Positions 26,596 through 35,394 of a DNA stretch of 64,000 bases are shown piece by piece. The stretch spans positions 62,001 through 126,000 of the forward strand of contig NZ_QAOO01000010.1 in NCBI RefSeq assembly GCF_003051105.1. Direction: 5' to 3'. Source of the stretch: Nitrosomonas nitrosa (GTDB lineage: Bacteria; Pseudomonadota; Gammaproteobacteria; Burkholderiales; Nitrosomonadaceae). Position 1 is the first letter of the stretch. The number at the start of each line of letters is the position of its first letter. The notes beneath the pieces are model-generated. The model saw nothing but the letters and a program-made list of their open reading frames with translations, ran no database searches and was not told where the DNA came from. Made by a program: the position numbers and the translations under genes.

Positions 26596-27422
26596 CCAAG
26601 CATAAGCGTACCGTTTTTTATGTATCCGATCGTACCGGCATTACGGCGGAAACACTCGGACATAGTTTGTTGACCCAGTTTGACGGAATCGAGTGGGAGA
26701 AGATCAATGTGCCGTTTTTGGATGATATCGCAAAAGCGCATAGGCTCGTGGAGCGGATCAATCATGCGGCCAAGCTGGATGGTTACCGGCCCCTGGTTTT
26801 CAGCACGTTGCTTAAGCCAGATATTCTCGAGGTGATCCGGCAAGCAAATTGTCGGGTGTATGATTTTTTTGAAACGTTCATCAGCTCGATTGAAGAAGAG
26901 CTACATCAACCGTTTGCTCGCATAGCTGGACGTTCGCATGGGCTCCAATACCACTTGAAGTATTTCAAGCGGATTGCCGCAATCAATTACGTTCTGGCGC
27001 ACGATGACGGCGTTAATCCTAAGAATTTTACAGAAGCGGATATTATTTTGGTAGGCGTGTCGCGTACCGGCAAAACGCCTACTTGTCTTTATCTGGCACT
27101 GCAATATGGGATAGCAGCCGCGAATTATCCACTCACGCAAGATGATATGCCCAAAATGCAGCTTCCCAAAATTCTCGAGCCCATTAAGGATAAACTCTTT
27201 GGTTTGACGCTCAGTGCTTCCCAACTGCATCTCATCCGGCAGGAACGGCGCCCTAATAGCCAGTACGCTGCACTTACCCAGTGTCAGCGAGAAATTCAAT
27301 GGCAGGAATCACTGTTCCAATTATTCGACATCCCTTATCTTGATACAACGAATATTTCAATCGAAGAAATCAGCGCCACCATACTTGACCGGAGAGGATT
27401 AAAGCGGCAGTTATACGGCTAG
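26592..27422 (+). CDS. ppsR: PEP synthase regulatory protein (kinase/pyrophosphorylase, DUF299)
   Basis: Protein of 276 residues from GTG 26592, which overlaps the ppsA stop codon (GTGA). It inactivates PpsA by ADP-dependent phosphorylation of the active-site threonine and restores it by phosphate-dependent removal. Evidence: the conserved start [20 protein letters not shown], the P-loop [15 protein letters not shown] near residue 155, and the tail [14 protein letters not shown]. Longer starts within ppsA exist but the conserved N-terminus begins here. Tight coupling to ppsA means both are made together. Confidence 0.95.
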   Translation: MTKHKRTVFYVSDRTGITAETLGHSLLTQFDGIEWEKINVPFLDDIAKAHRLVERINHAAKLDGYRPLVFSTLLKPDILEVIRQANCRVYDFFETFISSIEEELHQPFARIAGRSHGLQYHLKYFKRIAAINYVLAHDDGVNPKNFTEADIILVGVSRTGKTPTCLYLALQYGIAAANYPLTQDDMPKMQLPKILEPIKDKLFGLTLSASQLHLIRQERRPNSQYAALTQCQREIQWQESLFQLFDIPYLDTTNISIEEISATILDRRGLKRQLYG

Positions 27423-27528
27423 AGTTACCAATTCGTTATTTTTTGAGTACCTGGTATGTTTAGGGAAGAACGCGAACATGATCTACTTCAATTTGTTACT
27501 TAATCATTTTTAAAAGGTTTTGTTTCTG

Positions 27529-29505
27529 ATGATCGAGCAGTTTTTTCCACAAATCCTGATGCTCCTTGGAACAGCAGTGGTTATTGTGGTTACTTTTCAC
27601 CGTATACACGTTCCGCCGAGCCTGGGCTATTTGCTCGTGGGTGTCCTACTTGGATCCTATACTCCGGGACCGGTAATTGAGGCGCAACCGATACATATGC
27701 TAGCCGAGTTCGGCATCGTGTTTCTCTTGTTTACGATTGGTCTCAATTTTTCGCTTCCGCAGATTCAAGCTTTACGTGGCATGGTACTCGGTCTTGGAAC
27801 GGCCCAGGTACTCTTGACAACCTTGGCTGTGGGGGCTGTTGTTTGGTTAATGGGCTTACCAGTGGCGGCAGCTTTTGTGGTCGGTGCGGTCTTTGCTCAG
27901 TCTTCCACCACGATTATCAGCAAGACACTGATTGAACAAGGCGAGGAGCACAGCCGGCATGGACGGCTCGGTACAGGGATGTCCGTTTTTCAAGATGTGA
28001 CAGCGGTTCCTTTTTTGATTGTCATTCCTGCACTGGGCGCGGCTGCGGTGGGAATGGGTGCGCTCGCGACTTCTCTTGGGCTAGCGCTTGCCAAGGCAGC
28101 GCTGGCTTTTGTATTGGTGTTTGTGGTAGGGCGGCAGTTGCTGCGACCATTGTTTCATCTCATTGCAGCGCAGCGTTCGGCCGAGGTGTTTACCTTGACC
28201 GTTTTGTTTGTTTCCCTGGTTGCAGCCTGGGTTACTCAGAGCTTGGGTATGTCAACTGCATTTGGTGCTTTCCTGGCGGGGATGGTTTTGGGAGAAACGG
28301 AATTCCGCCATCAAGTGGAATCGACCATCCGGCCTTTCCGTGATGTGCTGCTGGGCCTCTTTTTTGTGGGTATCGGTATGTTATTTGATTTATCCGTGTT
28401 TCCGCAGATATGGCATTGGGCGTTAGCAGGCGCGTTGCTTCTCATGGTTTTCAAAGCGTTTATCGTCGCACAAATTGCCCGGTTTTCCGGGGTTGAATCG
28501 TTGACGGCTTGGCGAACTGGCTGGCTATTGGCTGTAGGAGGGGAATTTGGATTTGCTTTGTTGACCATTGCGCTGGGGATGCAGGCCATTGATCAGGAAA
28601 CCGGCCAGATTGCGCTGTCTTCTGTGTTGCTTTCGATGATCGTGGCACCCTTTCTCATACGCTACAACCATGCCCTCGCCAGGCCCTTCGCACGTCAACC
28701 TGCGTTGCAACATGAAGAAGTGCTCCCTCGGTTGGAGGCGGTCAATGCCGACAAGTTGAAGAACCATGTCATCATCTGTGGTTATGGCCGTATCGGCCAG
28801 AGTGTGGCCCATTTCTTGGAAGAAGAACAAATTCCTTACATTGCGCTGGATTTGGATCCGGTAAAGGTCAAAGAAGCGTATACCGCGGGTGAAAAAGTTT
28901 TTTTTGGCGATGCAGCTGAGCGCGATATTCTTGAAGCTGTGGGGGTAAATGAGGCTCGGCTAGTTGTGATCAGCCATGAAGATATAACCTCCGCACACAA
29001 AGTCTTGCATCATGTTCGTGCGCTTCGCCACGACCTTCCAGTTATGGTGCGTACCCGAGATGAAAGCCGTGTCGATGAGCTGCGAGCGAGCGGCGCGACA
29101 GAAGTTGTGCCTGAAACGCTCGAAGCCGCACTGATGATCGCCGTCCATACGCTACTTCTGTTAAACGTGCCGACTGTGCGTGTGATGCGACGCATGCAGC
29201 AGCAACGTGATGGTCGTTATCACTTATTGCGCGAATTTTTCCGAGGCAGCAATGTTTTTACCGATACCTCACGAGAACAGGATGCCGATCGGCTCCGGCC
29301 TGTGGTTTTGACATCGGACAGTCCGGCTGTCGGGCATCTGCTGCGCGAATTCGATCTCGAAGGGGTGGCAGTGACCGCGTTGGTGCGAGAAGGCAAACGG
29401 CAGCTGACACCCTCGCTCGATACCCAATTACAAGCAGGTGATGTGATTGTCCTGTTTGGATCGCCTGCCGATTTGGAGCGTGCACAAAATATTCTATTGA
29501 GTTAG
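27529..29505 (+). CDS. Kef-type cation:proton antiporter (CPA2 family)
   Basis: Protein of 658 residues from ATG 27529 (AAAAGG upstream at a better distance than for TTG 27520). It has about twelve membrane spans in residues 1-385, a TrkA-N Rossmann domain (about 405-520, with VIICGYGRIGQSVAHFL) and a TrkA-C domain at the end (VTALVREGKRQL). This is the architecture of KefB/KefC and YbaL: potassium or sodium/proton exchange gated by a cytoplasmic nucleotide-binding domain. The ion is not settled by sequence. It stands between ppsR and a universal stress gene on the same strand, with gaps over 100 bases on both sides. Confidence 0.93.
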   Translation: MIEQFFPQILMLLGTAVVIVVTFHRIHVPPSLGYLLVGVLLGSYTPGPVIEAQPIHMLAEFGIVFLLFTIGLNFSLPQIQALRGMVLGLGTAQVLLTTLAVGAVVWLMGLPVAAAFVVGAVFAQSSTTIISKTLIEQGEEHSRHGRLGTGMSVFQDVTAVPFLIVIPALGAAAVGMGALATSLGLALAKAALAFVLVFVVGRQLLRPLFHLIAAQRSAEVFTLTVLFVSLVAAWVTQSLGMSTAFGAFLAGMVLGETEFRHQVESTIRPFRDVLLGLFFVGIGMLFDLSVFPQIWHWALAGALLLMVFKAFIVAQIARFSGVESLTAWRTGWLLAVGGEFGFALLTIALGMQAIDQETGQIALSSVLLSMIVAPFLIRYNHALARPFARQPALQHEEVLPRLEAVNADKLKNHVIICGYGRIGQSVAHFLEEEQIPYIALDLDPVKVKEAYTAGEKVFFGDAAERDILEAVGVNEARLVVISHEDITSAHKVLHHVRALRHDLPVMVRTRDESRVDELRASGATEVVPETLEAALMIAVHTLLLLNVPTVRVMRRMQQQRDGRYHLLREFFRGSNVFTDTSREQDADRLRPVVLTSDSPAVGHLLREFDLEGVAVTALVREGKRQLTPSLDTQLQAGDVIVLFGSPADLERAQNILLS

Positions 29506-29624
29506 GTAGTTTCGTCAAACAGTTTGAATATAGGGGTTCACAATAAGTATGCGGGATAATCCTTGTACCAGTAATCATTATAGAATTGGCCTGTTTGTTC
29601 TGTTCAATGATGGGGTATTGCAAG

Positions 29625-30506
29625 ATGACTGCGATTAAATCGATTCTGGCGGCAACAGATTTTTCTATCGATGCGCGATACGCCGCTGAACGGGCCGCCA
29701 TGATTTCTGCACAGTTAGGCATAACCAACGGTGTCATTCTTCATGTGCTTAAATCTTCCTGGCTGGATACATTGAAACAATTTGTCAATTTACCTGTTGA
29801 AACAGAGCAAACTGTTATCAGCGATATGTCTCAGTCGCTTAATGAAATTATTGTAGGCATCCAGCATCAGACAGGCTTTGCATTCAAACCAAAGCTATGC
29901 TCCGGAAATGTGCTGGATACGATTCTGAAGGTGTCGGAGACGTCTGATTTATTGGTACTCGGTGCGCGGGGAGAAAATCCGCTCAAAGATTTTGCGATTG
30001 GCACGACCGCTGAGCGACTCATTCGGCAGAGCTGGAAACCGATTCTGGTTGTCAGAAGCGAACCTAAAACAGTCTATCGACGTGTGCTCGTTGCTGTCGA
30101 TTTCTCTCCCCATTCGTTGTCAGCATTTGCATACAGCAAATTGATTGCGCCAGACAGTGAAATTTATCTTACCCATGTTTTCGAGGCGCCGTTCGAAAGT
30201 AACATGCTGTATGCGGGGGTAACAGATGAGATCATTCATGAGTACCGCGTCAATGCGCAGCGTGAAGCCGAAGCGGAGATGAAGCGATTTATCGAAACAT
30301 CGGGTGTGGATTCGCATAATGTGCATCGATTAATCGAACATAGCCGCCATGTGCCTACCAAGCTTAGGGATAAGGTAGCCGAAATCGACGCCGATCTCGT
30401 GATTGCCGGTAAACATGGTAAGTCGCTGGTTGAACAGCTATTGATAGGAAGCGTCACGCTACACCTGTTAGCTGAATGCCCCTGTGACGTATTGATAACG
30501 CAGTAA
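29625..30506 (+). CDS. Universal stress protein with two USP domains
   Basis: Protein of 293 residues made of two tandem UspA-like domains, about 1-145 and 150-293. Domain one starts IKSILAATDFSIDARYAAERA and ends LVLGARGENPLKDFAIGTTAERLIRQSWKP; domain two starts YRRVLVAVDFSPHSLSAFAYS and has the ATP-loop-like stretch GKHGKSLVEQLLIGSVTLHLL. The G-2x-G-9x-G ATP-binding spacing is kept in both, roughly. These proteins help survival under starvation or stress, with no set reaction. ATG 29625 fits the usual N-terminus better than the upstream TTG 29586 or ATG 29607. It converges on the next gene. Confidence 0.92.
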   Translation: MTAIKSILAATDFSIDARYAAERAAMISAQLGITNGVILHVLKSSWLDTLKQFVNLPVETEQTVISDMSQSLNEIIVGIQHQTGFAFKPKLCSGNVLDTILKVSETSDLLVLGARGENPLKDFAIGTTAERLIRQSWKPILVVRSEPKTVYRRVLVAVDFSPHSLSAFAYSKLIAPDSEIYLTHVFEAPFESNMLYAGVTDEIIHEYRVNAQREAEAEMKRFIETSGVDSHNVHRLIEHSRHVPTKLRDKVAEIDADLVIAGKHGKSLVEQLLIGSVTLHLLAECPCDVLITQ

Positions 30507-30545
30507 GGAAAGGCTCAGTAGAACTGCGCATGTCCTGTTTGAGTA

Positions 30546-31379
30546 TTATTGCAGTAAAGACTGCAACGTTTTAACTGATGTGGGATGCATCTTTCTGCCG
30601 CGTAACAGATAGAAAGGTTCTGAATAGAGCGCTTTGATATCCACAGGTACTTCAGGAAACTTCTCGGCATATTCTTCTTTGACAAAAAATGCATTTGCTC
30701 CAGTAGCGGCGTTGCAACAGATCAACCGATAACCAAATTGCGAAAACAATTCGACAAACATCTGTAAAGATGCACCAAAATAATCGTCAGATTTCCAAAA
30801 ATGTTGTGGATTGTAAGGCATGGTAAATTTCACACCTGGGGGAAATTTTGCATTGTATTCTGCGATAAATAATTTTGGATTAGCTCCATTACGTAACAAT
30901 TCTTCAATAAAGTGAAAATCGTTGCCATCAAGATCAAGCGATATGACATCTACCTCTGATGCAATCGTCTTATAAAGACTAAGGATATTTTCTTTCGTTA
31001 TCCAAGTTTTAGTAAATGTTAATTTAGATGATTTAGATACGTCTAATATGATATCTTGTCCACCGAACCAACTGCCGGACCAACCTAATGCAAGCAAGAT
31101 AAGCGTATTGTTTTCTGTACCATCACCGACACCAAATTCACAAAAAAATCCTTTTGAAATACCCATACGAGAAAGAATTTCAATCGTTAACCCGTCTTCA
31201 TCACTCTGGGAAAAACCAAAAGCCCCATACCTGCAGAATGGATTAGGGTGCTCCATCTGGCGACGTCGTATTTCTTTTCTTAATTCAAGCTCATACAAGT
31301 TAGTTAACGCATCTAGCGGCATAACTTTTGTCAGAAATCTGCGGGTGAAACTCAGTAATCTGGATTTTAAATTTCTCAT
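30546..31379 (-). CDS. FkbM-like methyltransferase-fold protein
   Basis: Protein of 277 residues. The first 45 residues are basic and amphipathic, without a clear signal. From about residue 50 the sequence looks like a Rossmann methyltransferase related to FkbM: a glycine-rich GFFCEFGVGDGTENNTL, then VDVISLDLDGNDFHFIEELL (acidic loop after the fourth strand) and PKLFIAEYNAKF. The substrate is unknown; relatives in surface polysaccharide clusters modify sugars, but no such cluster is adjacent. The gene is AT-richer than its neighbours and lies beside IS remnants, which fits acquisition by transfer. Moderate certainty on fold, low on function. Confidence 0.6.
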   Translation of the reverse strand: MRNLKSRLLSFTRRFLTKVMPLDALTNLYELELRKEIRRRQMEHPNPFCRYGAFGFSQSDEDGLTIEILSRMGISKGFFCEFGVGDGTENNTLILLALGWSGSWFGGQDIILDVSKSSKLTFTKTWITKENILSLYKTIASEVDVISLDLDGNDFHFIEELLRNGANPKLFIAEYNAKFPPGVKFTMPYNPQHFWKSDDYFGASLQMFVELFSQFGYRLICCNAATGANAFFVKEEYAEKFPEVPVDIKALYSEPFYLLRGRKMHPTSVKTLQSLLQ

Positions 31380-31434
31380 TTTTTTACCTTGAGTCTTTGT
31401 GTGGCTGTTTTTTTGAGTTGCAAGGTTAGCATTA

Positions 31435-31894
31435 GAGCCTCTTGCAAAATTATCACGAGCTAGCCGAATAAGTCCGACATCTGCTAATTAAAGCAAATTT
31501 TTATGGCTCTTCAGGAAGATTTGTGAGTAATGCTATAACGAATATGTAACAAAGGTGCTAGTTTTTTTGTTTTTGAGATAAAGGGTAGTGCATCCTGCTG
31601 TTCTTCTGAGAAGATGGAAGTGTTGAACAACCCTCAATCAGAAGGAAAGGAACAGGATGCATATCAAGACTATCCTGACATCGTGTTCAGAAATTCAAGT
31701 CATTTGTATATGGAAGAGTCTGATAAGTGGAAGATGACTTGGTCCCAATAGAGTAGTAAAAGGTGACAGAGTAAAAGATGACACGTGTTTTCAAATATGT
31801 CAGTCCCTGGGTTTCCTTATGGATAGGCTACTTTCTCTCTATTAGCTATTCGGACCGCTCATTCAGCTTAATTCTTGAATTTTGCAAGCCCCTC
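31435..31894. mobile_element. Decayed insertion sequence remnants with outer inverted repeats
   Basis: Two layers are visible. The outer ends form a 17-base inverted repeat: GAGCCTCTTGCAAAATT at 31435-31451 and its near-complement at 31878-31894 (GAGGGGCTTGCAAAATT read on minus), two mismatches, so this could be a 460-bp non-autonomous element. Inside, GGCTCTTCAGGAAGATTTG at 31505 resembles the left end of an ISL3-family element, and from ATG 31657 a broken transposase start can be read: MHIKTIL, a frameshift at about 31678, then HRVQKFKSFVYGRV, two stops (TGATAA) and VEDDLVPIE. No full transposase remains. No convincing target duplication was found beside the outer ends. Confidence 0.6.
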
Positions 31895-32071
31895 TTTAGT
31901 TTAAACATTAAGAAAGAGCGCCGGTAAGTGGTAGGGTTGAAGGCTAACGTTGGCACAGCATATTTAACTGGTTATAAATATGCTGCCCTGTCCACGGTAT
32001 TACAACATCGAGATTTAGAATGTACTTATGATCTTGAATTTACCCATGCACATTTTAAGTAAATCGAATTG
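31895..32071. other. Non-coding stretch with an 11-bp hairpin
   Basis: No gene seen. It contains a perfect 11-base inverted repeat, CAGCATATTTA at 31956-31966 and its complement at 31975-31985, with an eight-base loop. There is no T-run after the stem on either strand, so it is not a typical terminator; it could be part of another degraded repeat. Confidence 0.5.
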
Positions 32072-32824
32072 TTAAATTTGTTTACGACGGTGACGCAAAG
32101 CTATGATTGAAAACAATCCCAAAGCGACAAGAGTCAATGAAGCAGGTTCAGGTATCTGATTGGGTTGTGTTTCTATGCGTAATTTTTGCTTAACACCATC
32201 CGCAAAAGCACCAAAATCAGCGGCATGTAATGAAAATCCGTTACTGGTAATTACATTGGCATTATAAAAATCATTAATGCTTGTTGAGCCAATAGTGATG
32301 CCATTAACAGTCACTCCTGCGGATACGGCTGCATCACGTGCTGCCTGAGTAACAGTTATGGTTGAAGTGCCATCTCCCGAAACATCCATTATCAAATTGG
32401 CGCTTTCAAAGCCGTTGTTTCCGGTTAACGTAGCTAACGATTTATTCATTCCACTTGAAATGACTGTCCCGCCACTGCCTGGGCGGACGAAATTGTCAAG
32501 TGTATCGGCAAAGGCGTTTATACTAGCCACAGAATCCAACAGAGTAAAAGAGTCCAGGCTGGTCGAATATGCATTTGAAGCAAAAAATATCGTATTGACT
32601 GCAATTGCTCCATGCGTACCGTTGTTCAGAATATTGTTTTGAACTATTGGATCACGAAAGGCATTAGCATAACCATCCATCATCAGGTTGTATTCGCTTG
32701 TACTAACACTACCTGAAATATCAATGACTAGTGATAGTTCCATATCAACCGTTACAGCAGAAGCAAAAGAAGAACTCATCAGTAATGGTATTGATGCGAG
32801 GGCACTTTTTGTTATTTTTTTCAT
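32072..32824 (-). CDS. DUF1194 von Willebrand-type protein with PEP-CTERM anchor
   Basis: Protein of 250 residues. Signal peptide at 1-23 (cleavage near FASA). The central domain is of the DUF1194/VWA type: VIDISGSVS provides the DxSxS part of a metal-binding MIDAS site, and NLIMDVSGDGTST and the spacing of later strands fit. The C-terminus is a textbook PEP-CTERM sorting signal: PEPASLTLVALGLFS, a hydrophobic stretch and a final basic cluster RHRRK. Such proteins are processed by an EpsH/exosortase and are linked to extracellular polymer or biofilm. No exosortase gene is in the window. TAAAGGTGA precedes the ATG, and a sigma-54-like promoter lies about 75 bases upstream. Confidence 0.92.
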   Translation of the reverse strand: MKKITKSALASIPLLMSSSFASAVTVDMELSLVIDISGSVSTSEYNLMMDGYANAFRDPIVQNNILNNGTHGAIAVNTIFFASNAYSTSLDSFTLLDSVASINAFADTLDNFVRPGSGGTVISSGMNKSLATLTGNNGFESANLIMDVSGDGTSTITVTQAARDAAVSAGVTVNGITIGSTSINDFYNANVITSNGFSLHAADFGAFADGVKQKLRIETQPNQIPEPASLTLVALGLFSIIALRHRRKQI

Positions 32825-32896
32825 AGCTTATGTCACCTTTAGTTGTGTTTATTATTAACAATTAAATTTCAAATGTACAAAGTACTATAAAATCAT

Positions 32897-32912
32897 AGCA
32901 AAATTCATGCCT
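32897..32912 (-). promoter_or_regulatory. Sigma-54-type -24/-12 promoter for the PEP-CTERM gene
   Basis: Read on the minus strand the site is AGGCAT-GAATT-TTGCT, matching the sigma-54 pattern TGGCAC-N5-TTGCA at the essential GG and GC with exact spacing. The expected start of transcription, about 12 bases on, gives a leader of roughly 60 bases before the PEP-CTERM gene. PEP-CTERM genes are known to be controlled by the PrsK/PrsR two-component system with RpoN, so both position and type make sense. The rest of 32825-33230 is AT-rich and shows no gene; a 60-codon frame at 32907-33089 is not supported. Confidence 0.7.
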
Positions 32913-33230
32913 GCTCGTGATTTATATATAGAATACAATGACATAACCAAGTTGTTAAATTTCCCTATGTTAAAATGTGTAAAAAATGTCGACACTCTGT
33001 GCAAATGGGGTCAAGCAAGAAATGTGATCCAAAAACAAGAAAAAATTATTCGACCTGTAATCCGCTTAAAGCAAATCAGATCCACATGAAATTACAGCGA
33101 TTTTGTGAACATTGATACACCAAAATAGCCTATTCGAAGGTATCCGGTATATGCAACCAAACGAATTCAGAGTTGTCTTTGGTGCTGGTTACAAAATGGA
33201 TTCAATAGCAATCATTTGAGAAGGTTAAGC

Positions 33231-34496
33231 TTGAAGAAAACCGAAGAGATCCTCCAGGTGGGCAGCAGCTCGGAATTGATCGAATGCGGTGTGATTCCCC
33301 ATCCGCTTCCTGTACATGAACAGCCCATCCTTTTGGTGCTGGCTGGTGTACATTTCATTCATATCATGGATTTCATGATGATGCTGCCTTTGGGTCCGCA
33401 ATTCATGAAATTATTCGATTTTACTCCGCAGCAATTTGGTCTGCTGGTTTCGGCGTATGCATTTAGTGCAGGTATTTGGAGTTTTTTTGCTTCTTTTGTA
33501 ATCGATTGGTTCGATCGTAAGACCGTTTTGATTACGCTGTGCGGAGGGATAGGGATTGCTACGCTACTGTGTGCATTGGCAACCAATTATCCCACGCTAT
33601 TGCTTGCGCGTATTGTGGCGGGGGGATTTAGCGGTATTACCAGCGCTATTGTTTTCGCGATTATTGCGGATATTATCCCAGCCCGTCGACGCGGCGCAGC
33701 AACGGGAACGATCAGCTCGGCTTTTTCCATGGTGGCCGTGATCGGTATGCCGATTGGTATGTTGCTCGTTAATTTGAGCGATTGGCGTGCACCTTTTTTT
33801 CTCCTGGCAGCACTCAGTGCCTTCATGGTGATCGTGGCGATGCGTGTGCTGCCCCCGCTGCGCGGCCATCTGATTCATCAGTTGGAACGGCATCCTTTCA
33901 GGCAGTTGCGTGCGATCTTTTTTGAGCGCAATCATTTGTATGCCTTCGCGTTAATTGCGATGTTGATGTTTGCTGGATTCTCCGTCAGTCCGTTTATCAG
34001 CACCTATATGGTGATTAATGTTGGTATGGCGGAAATCGATTTGCCTTATCTTTATTTTTTTGGTGGGTTAGCGACATTTTTTACGGCTCGCCTGTTTGGC
34101 AAGCTTTCAGATCTGCATGGCAAAAGGAAAGTGTTTGGCGTGACAGCAGCGCTTTCCGTTTTTCCTATCCTGATGGTGACCCATTTGTCACCAGTGCCGA
34201 CCGTGCTCGCTCTCGGCATTACGACATTGTTCATGATGCTGGTCTCTGGACGGTTTGTTCCTGCCATGGCATTGGTGACGGCGAGCGTAACACCGCGTTT
34301 GCGGGGAAGCTTCTTGAGTTTTAATATCTCAGTTCAGCAATTGTCTGCAGGATTGGCTACATTGCTCGCCGGTTCCATCATTGGCACTTCGGTCAACGGT
34401 ACGCTGACGCATTACGATGATGTAGGTATTATTGCGGCAGTGGCAACACTCGCAAGTATTGTGCTGGCCGCCAAAGTTAATGGAGTCCATGAATGA
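33231..34496 (+). CDS. MFS transporter
   Basis: Protein of 421 residues from TTG 33231, chosen because GAGAAGG lies about seven bases upstream; TTG 33216 would add five residues. Twelve membrane spans start at about residue 33. The family motif A between spans 2 and 3 reads roughly FVIDWFDRKTVL, and motif-like RRGAATGTISSAFSM is seen after span 5. This fits the drug/metabolite proton antiporter side of the major facilitator superfamily (AraJ/DHA-like), but the substrate cannot be named. The stop overlaps the start of the DUF3025 gene (ATGA), so the two are coupled, though no functional link is known. Confidence 0.9.
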   Translation: MKKTEEILQVGSSSELIECGVIPHPLPVHEQPILLVLAGVHFIHIMDFMMMLPLGPQFMKLFDFTPQQFGLLVSAYAFSAGIWSFFASFVIDWFDRKTVLITLCGGIGIATLLCALATNYPTLLLARIVAGGFSGITSAIVFAIIADIIPARRRGAATGTISSAFSMVAVIGMPIGMLLVNLSDWRAPFFLLAALSAFMVIVAMRVLPPLRGHLIHQLERHPFRQLRAIFFERNHLYAFALIAMLMFAGFSVSPFISTYMVINVGMAEIDLPYLYFFGGLATFFTARLFGKLSDLHGKRKVFGVTAALSVFPILMVTHLSPVPTVLALGITTLFMMLVSGRFVPAMALVTASVTPRLRGSFLSFNISVQQLSAGLATLLAGSIIGTSVNGTLTHYDDVGIIAAVATLASIVLAAKVNGVHE

Positions 34497-35347
34497 TGGC
34501 TCATTCCCAATCCAATGAGTGGTTGCCGGGTTTTTTACGTGTCTCGCCCCTGTACGCGCCGCTATGCGCAACCGGCGTATCTCTCAAGCATCTCGATCGA
34601 TGGCCTGATATTGAAGACCTCAATCAACTGCTTAATGATTCTGCTGCCTCCGCTAAGACAAAATCGGGTAGGGAAATTCGTTTCGTACGGCAAACAAAGG
34701 TTATGAGCAAATTTGCTCAACAATATGAACCCCGGATTTATCTGACAGGCGAAATACAAACCCGCGAACGAAATTGGCACGATCTTTTCAATGCTTTGGC
34801 CTGGCTAACCTATCCTCGGGCTAAAGCTGCTCTGAACCTTTTGCATTACCATGCTTTATTGCAGGAAAGAACACTTCAGCAGCCCATGCGCGGCCGTTTG
34901 CGCGATGCGGCTACTCTTATCGATGAATCGGGGGTGGTGGTCGTTAGCAGTAACCCGCATTTGATTGGATTGCTGAGAAATTTTGAATGGAAGGCTTTAT
35001 TCTGGGAGCAACGCACTACGCTCCTTGAGCAAATGAAATTTTATGTCTTGGGCCATGGTTTATTAGAAAAAGCGCTGCGTCCCTATCCAGGCATGACAGG
35101 GAAAGGGATGGTGATGCCAGTCGAGGATACTTTTTTTGAACAAAATTTAACCGATCAGATTGCTATGATCGATGTTTGGTTGGATAATTTTCTAAGGCGC
35201 TCTACTTTAAGTTCGACTGATTTGGCACCTGTTCCGGTGTTAGGGTATCCTGGCTGGACACCTGATAATGAAGACTCGACTTATTACGATAATCAACATT
35301 ACTTTCGTCCGCGAAGAATAATGAAACACCCGATACATTCTTGCTGA
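34493..35347 (+). CDS. DUF3025 protein
   Basis: Protein of 284 residues, no signal and no membrane segment. It matches the DUF3025 family by overall length and by segments such as YEPRIYLTGEIQTRERNWHD, FNALAWLTYPRAKAALN and VLGHGLLEKALRPYPGMTGKG. The family has no assigned function. A conserved-looking His/Tyr pair (LLHYHALLQE) and DEDGVVV-like strand (IDESGVVVVSS) are visible. It overlaps the MFS gene by four bases; an ATG three bases later is equally possible as start. The C-terminal tail (DNQHYFRPRRIMKHP) is basic. Confidence 0.85.
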   Translation: MMAHSQSNEWLPGFLRVSPLYAPLCATGVSLKHLDRWPDIEDLNQLLNDSAASAKTKSGREIRFVRQTKVMSKFAQQYEPRIYLTGEIQTRERNWHDLFNALAWLTYPRAKAALNLLHYHALLQERTLQQPMRGRLRDAATLIDESGVVVVSSNPHLIGLLRNFEWKALFWEQRTTLLEQMKFYVLGHGLLEKALRPYPGMTGKGMVMPVEDTFFEQNLTDQIAMIDVWLDNFLRRSTLSSTDLAPVPVLGYPGWTPDNEDSTYYDNQHYFRPRRIMKHPIHSC

Positions 35348-35394
35348 ATGTGTCGAATGATGTTTCTTCTTGAAAACTCAGATAGGAGGTTGAA

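Noticed and set aside
31956..31985. Hairpin as terminator of the PEP-CTERM gene
   Set aside because: A perfect stem but AT-rich, without a T-run on either side and about 90 bases beyond the stop codon.
32907..33089. 60-codon plus-strand frame between the PEP-CTERM gene and the MFS gene
   Set aside because: Overlaps the sigma-54-type promoter, lacks a ribosome binding site and resembles nothing known.
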